DNA of 64,000 bases, taken from Bacillus sp. DNRA2 (GTDB lineage Bacteria; Bacillota; Bacilli; Bacillales; Cytobacillaceae). The position numbers and the translations under genes are program-made. The stretch spans positions 1 to 64,000 of the forward strand of contig NZ_JABAIT010000019.1 in NCBI RefSeq assembly GCF_012843265.1, given 5' to 3'. The number at the start of each line of letters is the position of its first letter. The stretch's first letter is position 1. The notes under the pieces are model-generated. The model did not search any database, was not told the DNA's origin, and saw only the letters and a program-made list of their open reading frames with translations. Below, piece after piece: positions 16,480 to 25,407 of this stretch.

Positions 16480-17643
16480 ATGAATAAAAAGGACATCGCA
16501 AATATTCGTAAGGAATTTAAGTTGGATAATCATCGAATGAAAATTCGTGAAATCTTGAATGTTTATGTTAAAAAAGAATCTGGTGAAATCTATCATCATA
16601 TTTGCCAACCATTTCAAATGTTGGAGCAAGAAGCGCAAGAATTATTTTTAACAAACTTTAAAAAGGTCTTAACAGGAGACCTTGATACTAAATTGTTCGA
16701 ACTCAAATTCAGACGGGATGTGGACTTAGGTGCACAAACCATCCTTTACGAAGGATTACGACTAGAATCAACCGAGGATTGGGTCGGCAACATGTTACAA
16801 ATGGTAGAGAAAATGTATGCTCACATGGTATATGAGTTCGATACGATGGTAACGTTTATCCGCGGTGAATATCGCAAAAATACGAGCAAACGAAACGCGG
16901 AGTCTGAAGAAGGCGGTGATGATGCCGTCTACGCTAATGAGTTTATCCTTTGCAGTCAGAACAAGACCGATCAACCGAAAAAAGCATTATTATTTGATTA
17001 TATCGAGAAAGAATTTAAACCAAATAACGCCTTTGACCCGATCATAAACTTAGCATCGCCGTTATCGGGCTTTTTGTTCCCAGCATTTACTGACAACGCA
17101 GCTGACGTCAATCATGTTCTTTACTGTGCCGGAAAGGTGAACCAACCAGATGAAACCTTTGTTTTTGACGTGCTTGACTGTGAAGGAATCATTACGGCTG
17201 TTGAGAACAAGGATATATTTGAACAAATTTTAATAAACGTAATCGGTGACGAAGTAGATACGCGGGTGATTTCCAACGTCTATGAGGAAATCGATAAAAT
17301 GATGCAGGTCGATGAAGAGCAAGAGGAAGAAAGCGAACCTCCGATGGTAGATTATAAGGATGTTGAACGAATCTTAACCGTGAGCGGCGTCGAAAACGTT
17401 GATACCGCAAAGGTGGAGCATGCTTTCAAAGCGGTTGTTGATGATGAAAGACATGAATTCAAAGCAAGTACGTTAATTCCTAAAAAAATAAAAATCAGTA
17501 CGCATGTAGCTGATGTAGCGATTAATCCGAAGGAACTCAACAAAGTAAAATACATTATGTATCAAGGAAAACGCTGCTTACTGCTTGAAGTTGACGAAGA
17601 TATTGTATTAGAAGGATTCAAATTGGAAACAGAAGAATTGTGA
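16480..17643 (+). CDS. DUF4317 family protein
   Basis: A 387-residue cytoplasmic protein of the DUF4317 family, recognised by the opening MNKKDIANIRKEFKLDNHRM and the following KIREILNVYVKKESGEIYH. Members are found in Bacilli and Clostridia and have no assigned biochemical function. The middle is acidic (residues 270-290, DEEQEEESEPP). The ATG at 16480 follows GGGAG by nine bases; an in-frame TTG at 16471 is less likely. It is monocistronic with a strong terminator. Confidence 0.82.
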   Translation: MNKKDIANIRKEFKLDNHRMKIREILNVYVKKESGEIYHHICQPFQMLEQEAQELFLTNFKKVLTGDLDTKLFELKFRRDVDLGAQTILYEGLRLESTEDWVGNMLQMVEKMYAHMVYEFDTMVTFIRGEYRKNTSKRNAESEEGGDDAVYANEFILCSQNKTDQPKKALLFDYIEKEFKPNNAFDPIINLASPLSGFLFPAFTDNAADVNHVLYCAGKVNQPDETFVFDVLDCEGIITAVENKDIFEQILINVIGDEVDTRVISNVYEEIDKMMQVDEEQEEESEPPMVDYKDVERILTVSGVENVDTAKVEHAFKAVVDDERHEFKASTLIPKKIKISTHVADVAINPKELNKVKYIMYQGKRCLLLEVDEDIVLEGFKLETEEL

Positions 17644-17668
17644 TTTTTTGTAAATCTTAAATCGATGC

Positions 17669-17706
17669 AAAAGAGTAGGACACCTATTGGTTTCCTACTC
17701 TTTTAG
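17669..17706. terminator. Bidirectional rho-independent terminator
   Basis: AAAAGAGTAGGA (17669-17680) pairs with TCCTACTCTTTT (17693-17704). It lies between the convergent DUF4317 gene and the small membrane protein gene. Confidence 0.88.
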
Positions 17707-17710
17707 CGTA

Positions 17711-17869
17711 CTATTTGGAATAGACGTTAAACAATGTACTGTAGTAGTCATTGCCTTTCGTTTTTTGAATGATATGTTTCTTTTCATATGGTGATATTGC
17801 CAATGATGCTAATAGTAGGATTCCAGATGGTAACATAATTAAGTATATGATTCCGATGAGAATGTCCAT
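17711..17869 (-). CDS. Small membrane protein, 52 residues
   Basis: A short gene read from ATG at 17869 to TAG at 17711. The N-terminal 27 residues (MDILIGIIYLIMLPSG and onward) form one long hydrophobic helix; the rest is a charged cytosolic tail ending NDYYSTLFNVYSK. A very strong AAAGGGGGG ribosome site lies nine bases upstream, which supports translation. The gene is bounded by a bidirectional terminator. I do not recognise the family. It resembles single-helix small proteins that modulate membrane complexes. Confidence 0.7.
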   Translation of the reverse strand: MDILIGIIYLIMLPSGILLLASLAISPYEKKHIIQKTKGNDYYSTLFNVYSK

Positions 17870-17911
17870 TTTGGATGCCCCCCTTTAATTTGATGAGTTA
17901 AGCTTAAAGTG

Positions 17912-17925
17912 TGAAACGCATTTCA
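17912..17925. promoter_or_regulatory. Possible LacI-type operator
   Basis: TGAAACGCATTTCA is a near-palindrome around a central CG, the typical form of LacI/GalR family sites. It lies 34 bases before the lacI-type start codon, so autoregulation is plausible. Confidence 0.45.
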
Positions 17926-17958
17926 GAGCAAGAAAAAGTTTTAAAAAAAGGTGAGACG

Positions 17959-18921
17959 ATGACAAACATAAAAGATATTGCAAAAATGGCCGGAGTATCG
18001 GTCACCACTGTATCCCGCGTTATTAATCATCACCCCTATGTAAGCGAAGATAAGCGAGAAGCTGTGTTACGCGCGATGGAGCAAAGTAATTATCAACGTA
18101 ATTTGAATGCTGTACACCTCAGTATCGGAAAGACGCTATTGATTGGGGTTGTTGTACCTTTTTCGAACCACCCTTATTTTGGATTATTAATCGAAGGAAT
18201 TGCGAATGAAGCCGTTAAAAATAATTATAAACTCGTTCTTTTCCAAACAAATTACGAGGAACAAAGAGAAATTGAAGCTTTAGAAATGCTGCAGCATAAG
18301 CAAATTGATGCTTTAATCATTTGCTCGCGGATTTGCAGCTGGGATGTATTCGATAAATATGCGGAATATGGGCCGATAGTATTCTGTGAGGATACGCGTG
18401 GTAAGAAGTTTTTATCCACTTATATTAATCACTATCAAACATTTTATCAGGCATTGGACTACTTATATCGTAAAGGCCATCGTAAAATTGGATATTGCAT
18501 CGCCAGAAAATCCGGTACGAGCAGCAAACAGCGTGGAAATGCCTATCACGATTTTTTTAAGAAAATGAATGTTCCGATAGAATCAGACTATGTCTTTGAG
18601 CAATGTTTAAATTTTGAAGATGGTGTCCGGGTCGTGCAGCGTTTGAAGGAAATGGATAATCCTCCAACGGCATTATTGGTAACGAGTGATATTGTAGCGG
18701 CTGGATTGATTACTTTTTGTCGTGAAAAAGAAATATTGATTCCTGATGACCTTGCAATTATGGGATTTGACAACCTGCCGATTGCTCAAATCATGCATAT
18801 TACAACTTTAGAAATTCCTTTAAAAGAAATCGGCGGTAAGTTGTTTCTGCAAGCTATCGGTGATACCGATATTTCACATGAAGAAATTAGTGTCAAACTA
18901 ATTGAACGCGAGACGGTGTAG
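17959..18921 (+). CDS. LacI family transcriptional regulator
   Basis: A 320-residue regulator. The N-terminal helix-turn-helix and hinge are clear (TNIKDIAKMAGVSVTTVSRV), followed by the periplasmic-binding-protein-like effector domain (LIGVVVPFSNHPYFGLLIEG; AIMGFDNLPIAQ near the C-terminus). The ATG at 17959 follows AAGGTGAG. An in-frame GTG at 17911 would add residues in front of a normal LacI start and is rejected. The downstream transporter gene begins 94 bases after its stop, so the regulator probably controls it. The effector is unknown. Confidence 0.88.
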   Translation: MTNIKDIAKMAGVSVTTVSRVINHHPYVSEDKREAVLRAMEQSNYQRNLNAVHLSIGKTLLIGVVVPFSNHPYFGLLIEGIANEAVKNNYKLVLFQTNYEEQREIEALEMLQHKQIDALIICSRICSWDVFDKYAEYGPIVFCEDTRGKKFLSTYINHYQTFYQALDYLYRKGHRKIGYCIARKSGTSSKQRGNAYHDFFKKMNVPIESDYVFEQCLNFEDGVRVVQRLKEMDNPPTALLVTSDIVAAGLITFCREKEILIPDDLAIMGFDNLPIAQIMHITTLEIPLKEIGGKLFLQAIGDTDISHEEISVKLIERETV

Positions 18922-19015
18922 TTGGTTATATTATTTTGCCAAAACTTTTCTCATGCGAAATTTATTATTATTGTGCTATTGTAATAGGAGTGCTTCAGAA
19001 AAGGAGATACTTCTA

Positions 19016-20218
19016 ATGGAAATGGTAAAATCTACGATTCAATCAAAATCAATATATAAATATATTCTTGTCGCAGGCATCGTCCTAGTCGCGATGAATT
19101 TACGACCAGCGATTACTTCGATTGGACCTCTAGTAGGGATGATTCAGAAGGATTTAGGACTGGTTCATTGGAGTGTTGGATTTTTAACAAGTTTACCGCT
19201 TATTGCGTTTGCCTTCGTTTCGCCAATGGTCCCGAAGTTGGCAAAATTACTATCAAATGAACGTTCACTGATTATCGGACTTTTAACATTGTTGATTGGA
19301 ATTATCATAAGGTTTGTCCCCCATACGGTTTTTCTTTTTACCGGAACGTTATTTGTCGGAATTGGAATTGCGATATGTAATGTGTTGTTACCGGTCATTG
19401 TTAAAGAAAAGTTTCCGAGAAAATTTGGTTTGTTGACTAGTGTCTATTCTACCTCGTTAACTTTAATGGCATCTGTCGCTTCTGGCGTGAGTGTACCTTT
19501 GGCAAGCGGGCTTTCCCTTGGGTGGAAAAATTCGTTAATGATCTGGGGAGTTCCAGTTGTGATAGCGATCTTAATTTGGATTTTTCTAGATAAAAGAAAT
19601 CTGGGACATGAGGAAAGAATAAAACCAACTCGTTCAAAAGGCAACGAAATTTGGCGTTCCGCTTTAGCTTGGCAAATTGCCTTTTTCTTTGGCTTCCAGT
19701 CATTTATGTTTTATGTCACGATTGCATGGTTACCAGAAATCATGATCAATCGAGGGGTTAGCTTAGAAATGTCAGGATGGCTGTTGTCTGTAACCCAATT
19801 AATCGGGTTACCATTTAGCTTTATCGTGCCGATGATTGCAGGCCGATTCCGCTCCCAGCAATGGCTCGGGGTGGGACTTAGCATTTGCTCCGTCATCGGT
19901 TTTGCTGGTTTACTTTGGAATGGATCTTATACGATGATGCTGTTAAGTAGTATGAGTTTAGGTATTGGCTTGGGCGGCTGTTTCCCATTGGGGTTAACCT
20001 TTATCGGATTACGTGCGCGGGACGGGCGCCAGGCATCTGAGCTTTCAGGTATGGCACAATCAGTCGGTTACATTTTGGCGGCGATCGGTCCGTTATTTAT
20101 TGGTTACTTATATGATTTAACGCATCACTGGACTGTTCCGCTTATCACCATGGTCGTGATATCATTGTTGCTGGTTATCTTCAGCGTCTTCGCTGGTCGT
20201 GAAAAGTACGTATATTAA
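19016..20218 (+). CDS. CynX/NimT-type MFS transporter
   Basis: A 400-residue, twelve-helix MFS protein. The first helix contains AMNLRPAITSIGPL, the recognisable signature of the CynX/NimT (cyanate or 2-nitroimidazole transport, YycB-like) family. The start is the ATG at 19016 behind AAAAGGAGAT; a longer in-frame reading would overlap the lacI-type gene and has no ribosome site. Its place directly after the regulator suggests one unit closed by a strong terminator. Natural substrates in this family are poorly known. Confidence 0.85.
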   Translation: MEMVKSTIQSKSIYKYILVAGIVLVAMNLRPAITSIGPLVGMIQKDLGLVHWSVGFLTSLPLIAFAFVSPMVPKLAKLLSNERSLIIGLLTLLIGIIIRFVPHTVFLFTGTLFVGIGIAICNVLLPVIVKEKFPRKFGLLTSVYSTSLTLMASVASGVSVPLASGLSLGWKNSLMIWGVPVVIAILIWIFLDKRNLGHEERIKPTRSKGNEIWRSALAWQIAFFFGFQSFMFYVTIAWLPEIMINRGVSLEMSGWLLSVTQLIGLPFSFIVPMIAGRFRSQQWLGVGLSICSVIGFAGLLWNGSYTMMLLSSMSLGIGLGGCFPLGLTFIGLRARDGRQASELSGMAQSVGYILAAIGPLFIGYLYDLTHHWTVPLITMVVISLLLVIFSVFAGREKYVY

Positions 20219-20237
20219 GCTATAGGGATTAGACTGC

Positions 20238-20289
20238 AAGAAGCAGAAACCGATTTTATTTCTACAAAAATTGGTTTCTGCTTCTTTTT
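20238..20289 (+). terminator. Rho-independent terminator
   Basis: AAGAAGCAGAAACC (20238-20251) pairs with GGTTTCTGCTTCTT (20273-20286), followed by TTTG, after the CynX-type transporter gene. Confidence 0.88.
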
Positions 20290-20337
20290 GTGAAACATCT
20301 TCCGTGAAACAAGAAAATTCGGGTGGTGCCAGGTACC
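20290..20337 (+). repeat. Dispersed intergenic repeat, half copy 3
   Basis: GTGAAAC-N7-GTGAAACAAG, AAAATTCGGGTGGTGCCAGG and TACC; it begins within one base of the preceding terminator. Confidence 0.85.
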
Positions 20338-20403
20338 TTTTTAGTCCTTATGAGAAATTCATAATTACACTTGTGAACTAAATTGCCAATTCAACATTCC
20401 TTA

Positions 20404-21042
20404 TCAGGAAAGTTTCGTCGCATCCATCAACCAAACAAAAGAATTCAGCTGAATAAACTCAACCGAAAAATCATTTGCATGCAACATTGCCGTTAAAGCA
20501 GGGATGGTTGAATAGTACTCAGTCCGAAGATCCTCTGCCAAATTGAAAAAATCATGCTTGATAGCCTTGTCAATCACTGCCAACTTATGCTGCTCATTCA
20601 AGAAAACAGTATCTGCAAAAACAATTTTTCCACCTTTATTTAATAGCAGTGAATACTTAGAAAATGCCTCAGCCTTTTCCTGGTCGGTCAAATGGTGAAA
20701 GGCATATGTGCTAACAATGGCGTCGCATGAACCATCCAGTTTGAAATTTAGAAAATCCCCATTCCTAATGCGGGCATTTGGTATTTTTTCAAAAGCCTTT
20801 TCGCGCATCGCAGAAGATGGTTCAAACCCTATTACCTGGTTTTGCTGTTTCAACAATTTCTCCGTTAAATTCCCCGTGCCAACCCCAAACTCAACGATGT
20901 TACCTGAAACGCGATCCGCTACAGCTTGCAAAATTTTATGATAGCCTGCGAATACAGCCCTATATTCCAGATCATGACCTGTCACACTATGATCGTACGA
21001 ATCTGCCCATTCATCGAATAATCTAACAAACTCAAGCCCCAT
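20404..21042 (-). CDS. yrrT: Class I SAM-dependent methyltransferase, YrrT-like
   Basis: A 212-residue methyltransferase resembling Bacillus YrrT: opening MGLEFVRLFDEWADSYDHSV, SAM-binding motif VEFGVGTGNL near residue 49, acidic residue in GFEP, and the DAIVSTYAFHHL motif. In Bacillus subtilis yrrT opens the operon for methionine-to-cysteine conversion, but here it is a single gene between a repeat and a divergent adenine deaminase. The exact methyl acceptor is unknown. Confidence 0.8.
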   Translation of the reverse strand: MGLEFVRLFDEWADSYDHSVTGHDLEYRAVFAGYHKILQAVADRVSGNIVEFGVGTGNLTEKLLKQQNQVIGFEPSSAMREKAFEKIPNARIRNGDFLNFKLDGSCDAIVSTYAFHHLTDQEKAEAFSKYSLLLNKGGKIVFADTVFLNEQHKLAVIDKAIKHDFFNLAEDLRTEYYSTIPALTAMLHANDFSVEFIQLNSFVWLMDATKLS

Positions 21043-21284
21043 TCCAATCGCCGCCTTATTTTTAATATAAAAGAAAACATATAAGTATAGTATGAATTAA
21101 AGTGTCAGGCTGTAACTTACTAATGATCCAACTGCAAAAATGGGTTTTTATTACTTTTACACAAAGATAAAAGACGGAATATTTGAATAATTGTTCAAAA
21201 TAATGTAATATTCAGATTATTAGCTAAAATTATGAACTTTACTATAAATTTTATCAATAAACACATCAACAGGAGGGTTACAAG

Positions 21285-23042
21285 TTGGCTAGTAGAAATT
21301 TTCGATGGAGTAACAAACAAATACGAGAACATGTTGCAGTCATAGATGAAAAGATTAGGCCCCATTTTGTTCTGAAAAATGCAACGTATTTAAATACATA
21401 CTTGCAAAAATGGTTGGTAGCAAACATATGGATTTACGATGATCGAATTGTTTATGTTGGCGAAAAGCTTCCTGAAATAGAAACTGACTTGGAAATCATC
21501 GATTGTGAAGGGAAGTACTTAGTTCCAGGTTATATTGAGCCCCATGCGCATCCCTACCAATTATACAACCCGCTTACGTTGGCGAAATTCGCCAGTCAGC
21601 ATGGAACGACTACACTTATTGCTGATAATTTAAATTTCTTTGTTGCGCTTCCGAAAGAAGATGCTTTTGGCTTGATAAATGAGTTTAAGAGTATTCCGGC
21701 AAGTATATATTGGTGGTGTCGTTTTGACGCACAAACCGAGCTCCCGAATAATGATGAGATTTTTAACACAGAAGCTGTGATTGATTGGCTCCAACATGAA
21801 GCTGTACTGCAAGGAGGGGAATTAACCGCATGGCCTAAACTTTTGAATGGCGATGACGAAATGCTCACTTGGGTTCAAACGGCAAAGAGCTTGTACAAAA
21901 AAATCGAAGGACATTTCCCTGGAGCTTCTGAAGGCACGTTGGCAAAATTAAAATTAATCGGTGCCGATTGTGATCATGAAGCCATGACCGGTCAAGAAGC
22001 GCTGACGCGATTATTACAGGGCTTTACTGTTTCATTACGGCATTCATCGATTCGCCCTGATTTAGATATTCTTTTAAAAGAATTAATTGAACTCGGAATT
22101 GAAAAATTTGATCGGTTCTTCTTTACTACCGATGGTTCACATCCATTTTTCCATGAAAATGGCTTTACTGATGAATTGATTAACATGGCAATCGAGATTG
22201 GAATACCTGTCGTTGATGCATATCTGATGGCGAGCTACAATATTGCGCGCTATTACAATATGGAGCATTTGCATGGCTCGATCGCAACTGGACGAATTGC
22301 GAACATCAATATTTTGGAGAGTAAGGATAACCCAACGCCAGTCAGCGTCATTGCGAAGGGGCACTGGATAATGCGTGACGGAAAAGACCAAAATTGGTCA
22401 TCTTCGGTAAATTGGGACAAGTATCAGCTTTCTCCGCTTAAATTCAATTGGACTTTGCATGCGGTCGATTTACAGTTTTCAACGACAACAGGAATTCACT
22501 TGTTAAATAACGTGATTACAAAACCTTATGAAACTAGCGTTGACTTGAATGGTGATGAGTTACCGTTGGACAGTGATGAATCGTTTTTAATGTTGGTAGC
22601 CCGAGATGGAACGTGGAGAGTTAATACCATTGTGAAGGATTTTGCTAAGGGGATAGGTGGATTTGCAAGTTCCTATTCCGGTACGGGAGATTTTTTAGTC
22701 ATTGGTAAAAGAAAAACGGATATGCTCGCAGCATTTGAACGGATGCAAGCAATAGGTGGGGGAATCGTTCTAGTAGAGAACAACCGAATCTTACATGAAA
22801 TTCCATTACCGTTAAAGGGAATCATGTCCGATTTGGAAGTGGGTAGATTAATAAAACAAGAGAAGCGAATGATAGAATTATTGAAGGAAAGAGGCTATAA
22901 ATACGATGACCCGGCCTTCACATTGTTATTCTTCTCGGCAACACACTTACCATTTATCCGATTAACACCAAGCGGACTATACGACGTCAAATCACAAACA
23001 ATTCTCGTCCCACCAACCAAAAGAATCTACCAAACCAACTAG
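21285..23042 (+). CDS. yerA: Adenine deaminase (YerA-type)
   Basis: A 585-residue member of the adenine deaminase branch of the amidohydrolase superfamily, predicted to convert adenine to hypoxanthine. The metal-binding HxH is in PGYIEPHAHP near residue 88, the next conserved block is LRHSSIRPDL, and the C-terminal part matches the family (GIGGFASSYSGTGDFLVIG). The start is TTG, seven bases after AGGAGGG. The upstream 240 bases contain no purine riboswitch or clear PurR box. The stop codon is the first part of a dispersed repeat. Confidence 0.88.
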   Translation: MASRNFRWSNKQIREHVAVIDEKIRPHFVLKNATYLNTYLQKWLVANIWIYDDRIVYVGEKLPEIETDLEIIDCEGKYLVPGYIEPHAHPYQLYNPLTLAKFASQHGTTTLIADNLNFFVALPKEDAFGLINEFKSIPASIYWWCRFDAQTELPNNDEIFNTEAVIDWLQHEAVLQGGELTAWPKLLNGDDEMLTWVQTAKSLYKKIEGHFPGASEGTLAKLKLIGADCDHEAMTGQEALTRLLQGFTVSLRHSSIRPDLDILLKELIELGIEKFDRFFFTTDGSHPFFHENGFTDELINMAIEIGIPVVDAYLMASYNIARYYNMEHLHGSIATGRIANINILESKDNPTPVSVIAKGHWIMRDGKDQNWSSSVNWDKYQLSPLKFNWTLHAVDLQFSTTTGIHLLNNVITKPYETSVDLNGDELPLDSDESFLMLVARDGTWRVNTIVKDFAKGIGGFASSYSGTGDFLVIGKRKTDMLAAFERMQAIGGGIVLVENNRILHEIPLPLKGIMSDLEVGRLIKQEKRMIELLKERGYKYDDPAFTLLFFSATHLPFIRLTPSGLYDVKSQTILVPPTKRIYQTN

Positions 23043-23118
23043 TGCCAGGCACCGCCCGAAAAATCTTGTTTCACAAAGATCCTTGTGAAACAAGAAAAAT
23101 CGGGTGGTGCCTGTCACC
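23042..23118. repeat. Dispersed intergenic repeat, full palindromic copy 4
   Basis: GTGCCAGGCACCGCCCG, then TCTTGTTTCAC, a short loop, GTGAAACAAGA, CGGGTGGTGCC and TGTCACC. The two arms are complementary, so the element folds into one long hairpin. It fills exactly the space between two convergent genes: its ends coincide with the stop codons of yerA (23040-23042) and the lipoprotein gene (23118-23120). Confidence 0.9.
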
Positions 23119-24218
23119 TAGTTTTTTAGGAATTTATCAGTTTCTTCGAGTAGGGTATTATGAGTTTTTTCGTATAGCATCCAGTGGGTTGCTTCTGGGA
23201 CGATGACTTCTTTTTTCGTTTTTGTACCCGTTAATTTTTTAATTAAGTCACGGTCGGCAAAGAAATCATCTTCGCCACTGATTACTAACACTGGGGCAGT
23301 GATTTTTGATACATCAAAAAATGGTTTATTACTCCAGATGTTATACAAATCAACAAGCGGACCATTCACACGGCGTATTGCCATTTCTGGATTTTTTTCT
23401 GCAGCTTCATCGGAAGCGACAAATACCTTACGAACAGATTCCATTGTTTTATCACTAACTAAATCGCGGCCATCCAACATCATGTGCCAATGATGCATAC
23501 CTTTATCGAAATTAATCATTTGGTAAGCAGGCATGTTTGCATTGATTACTCCCGGTTTATCAGGTGCTTCATAAAGCTTTGCCATGCTTGGCAAAGAGAA
23601 ACCGTGCATTGCTCCATATAGGACGAGTTTTTCGATGTTGTCGGAATTCTCGTTGGCATATTGCATCGCTACAACTGCGCCCCAGGACCAGCCGACAATC
23701 GATATTTTATCAACTTTACGTGTCTTTTTAATATAATTTACAGCGGTTTCCAAATCCTTGACAGCATCTTCAGCTTTAATGACTGGTGGATTTTCAGTAG
23801 CTGGTTTAGACATTTCCGCTGGCCATGTTGATTTGCCAAAACCACGGAAATCCATCGCCCAAGTATCATATCCATCTTTCGCATATTCTTCCATCCAAGA
23901 AACACCAGGTACATCAAAAGCTTCTGCGGTAGGTACGCTATATGGCTCTAAAAATAAAACAATCTCATTGCTCGAAAATTTCTTCTCGCTTTCCTCATAT
24001 TTGTTGCGAAGATATAACTCCGTACCATCCACAGGCCCTGGAATTTTTACTTCTTTCAAAGCGATTTTATTCTCTGATTCTCCATGCTTATGCTCAGCTA
24101 CCTTCACTTGCTCTTTGTTTTGTGTTTTCTCGTTTGTCGTTTTCTGACTGCTGCAAGCTGCTAGGGTAATACATAATATGATACTTACTACAATCACAAT
24201 AATTTTCTTTCCGTACAC
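23118..24218 (-). CDS. Alpha/beta hydrolase lipoprotein
   Basis: A 366-residue extracytoplasmic lipoprotein: signal peptide with lipobox LAAC (C22), a short polar linker, then an alpha/beta-hydrolase domain. The catalytic triad is visible: nucleophile S178 in VGWSWGA, an acid in VISGEDDFFAD and histidine in PEATHWML. The domain resembles soluble esterase/acyltransferase-like hydrolases. It would sit on the outer face of the membrane. The substrate is unknown; esterase or lipase activity is the simplest guess. Confidence 0.85.
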   Translation of the reverse strand: MYGKKIIVIVVSIILCITLAACSSQKTTNEKTQNKEQVKVAEHKHGESENKIALKEVKIPGPVDGTELYLRNKYEESEKKFSSNEIVLFLEPYSVPTAEAFDVPGVSWMEEYAKDGYDTWAMDFRGFGKSTWPAEMSKPATENPPVIKAEDAVKDLETAVNYIKKTRKVDKISIVGWSWGAVVAMQYANENSDNIEKLVLYGAMHGFSLPSMAKLYEAPDKPGVINANMPAYQMINFDKGMHHWHMMLDGRDLVSDKTMESVRKVFVASDEAAEKNPEMAIRRVNGPLVDLYNIWSNKPFFDVSKITAPVLVISGEDDFFADRDLIKKLTGTKTKKEVIVPEATHWMLYEKTHNTLLEETDKFLKN

Positions 24219-24468
24219 CTTCGAATCATCTCCTCTAGTAAACTAAATAATTTCTATCTAAATTTACCTTTTTAAAAATGTGATTAAAATCACTCGAAGG
24301 GGCTATTTGGTTGTGGAATTATGTCTAAAATATGACAGGACTGGTATTTTAAACCTAATTTTGGAACAACAACACACGAAATTGCCAAATCGTTTGATGA
24401 CATTTTTTCATAAATACTTCATTAAAATTTCTTACTAATTTCTCCTTTTTTACATTTATTTCTCACAA

Positions 24469-24508
24469 TTGACTATTATTGTTATTTGTGTAATTTCAAA
24501 CGTTAACA
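24469..24508 (+). promoter_or_regulatory. Sigma-A promoter of the E1-like operon with a weak cre-like site
   Basis: TTGACT (24469-24474), a 16-base spacer and TAATTT (24491-24496). TTCAAACGTTAACA (24495-24508) resembles the CcpA cre consensus with two mismatches and lies just after the -10, where binding would block transcription. The promoter is moderately good; the cre reading is tentative. Confidence 0.5.
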
Positions 24509-24540
24509 CAGTGGTTTTACTTTAAAAAGGAGGATTTAAC

Positions 24541-25389
24541 ATGAGTAGTGATTTGTATTATTGGGAAATGGTGAAGAAAAACATCGGCGTGTACTCTGAG
24601 AAGGAACAAGAAAGTCTTCGAAATGCAAAAGTAATTATTTTTGGATTAGGTGGAGTCGGTGGATACGAGGCCATTCTCTGTGCACGAATGGGGATTGGAC
24701 ATATTTCAGGTGTTGATCCAGATGAGTTCGAAATTTCCAATATAAACAGACAAATGTTGGCGCTATCAAGCGTGGTTGACCAGCCAAAAGCAATGGTTGC
24801 CGAAAATGTTGTAAAGGACATCAACCCATTCATATCTACCAATTTTATTCAAGCAAAAGTGGATGAAGACAACGTGGAAGAATTAATAAAAGGTCACGAC
24901 ATTGTTATTGAAGCCGTTGATGATATGCCGTCGCGAGTGATTATTCACCGTACTGCCAGAAATTTATGTATCCCGAGTGTTGGAATGTCCGGAAGTCCCC
25001 CAACACGTGGATTTGTATCATCCTTCTTTCCGAATGAAGTTCCTTATGAAGAAGTACTGAATGTATGTAAAGTTGGCCAAAAATTAACGGACCCAGAAAT
25101 GCGAGAACAGGTTGCTGAAATTAAAAAGGGTCGTGCATGGTACTCAGTTGAAAAAGGAGCACCAAAAGAGTGGGCAGAGGATTTCTGTGCCGGCAAGGTC
25201 GGGTGGATTATCACACCGATGAGGGCTCACCTCTTATCATTATTTAGTTTTAACGAGGCAGTTCAAATCTTAACTGGACGTGAACCGCTGGCAAGAGCAC
25301 CAAAAGGAATTTTAATTGACGTAGATTCACCAACACCAGTCAAAGTAGAAACTGCTCCAGAGGGCGGATGGGATTACACAACTTTATAA
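24541..25389 (+). CDS. E1-like (ThiF/MoeB family) adenylating enzyme 1
   Basis: A 282-residue Rossmann-fold enzyme of the E1/ThiF/MoeB superfamily. The ATP motif GLGGVGG is at 35-41, SNINRQ at 66-71, the lysine in QPKAM near 83 and aspartates in EAVDD near 127-128. Every ATP-contacting position therefore looks intact, and it should adenylate a carboxylate. Cysteines are C47, C143, C176 and C216; none has a counterpart in the sister protein, so no shared thioester cysteine is evident. There are no zinc CxxC pairs. The C-terminus WDYTTL recurs in the next gene's product. It opens an operon with that gene, a DUF441 gene and an HMGL-cupin gene. AAAAGGAGG precedes the ATG. Confidence 0.85.
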   Translation: MSSDLYYWEMVKKNIGVYSEKEQESLRNAKVIIFGLGGVGGYEAILCARMGIGHISGVDPDEFEISNINRQMLALSSVVDQPKAMVAENVVKDINPFISTNFIQAKVDEDNVEELIKGHDIVIEAVDDMPSRVIIHRTARNLCIPSVGMSGSPPTRGFVSSFFPNEVPYEEVLNVCKVGQKLTDPEMREQVAEIKKGRAWYSVEKGAPKEWAEDFCAGKVGWIITPMRAHLLSLFSFNEAVQILTGREPLARAPKGILIDVDSPTPVKVETAPEGGWDYTTL

Positions 25390-25407
25390 AGAAGGAGTTT
25401 GAGACAA

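Noticed and set aside
18902-19015. N-terminal extension of the CynX-type transporter
   Set aside because: It overlaps the lacI-type gene and lacks a ribosome site; AAAAGGAGAT marks the ATG at 19016.
21043-21284. Purine riboswitch or PurR box before adenine deaminase
   Set aside because: No conserved aptamer or CGAACA motif; only an AT-rich region with a TTGAA/TTCAA palindrome.
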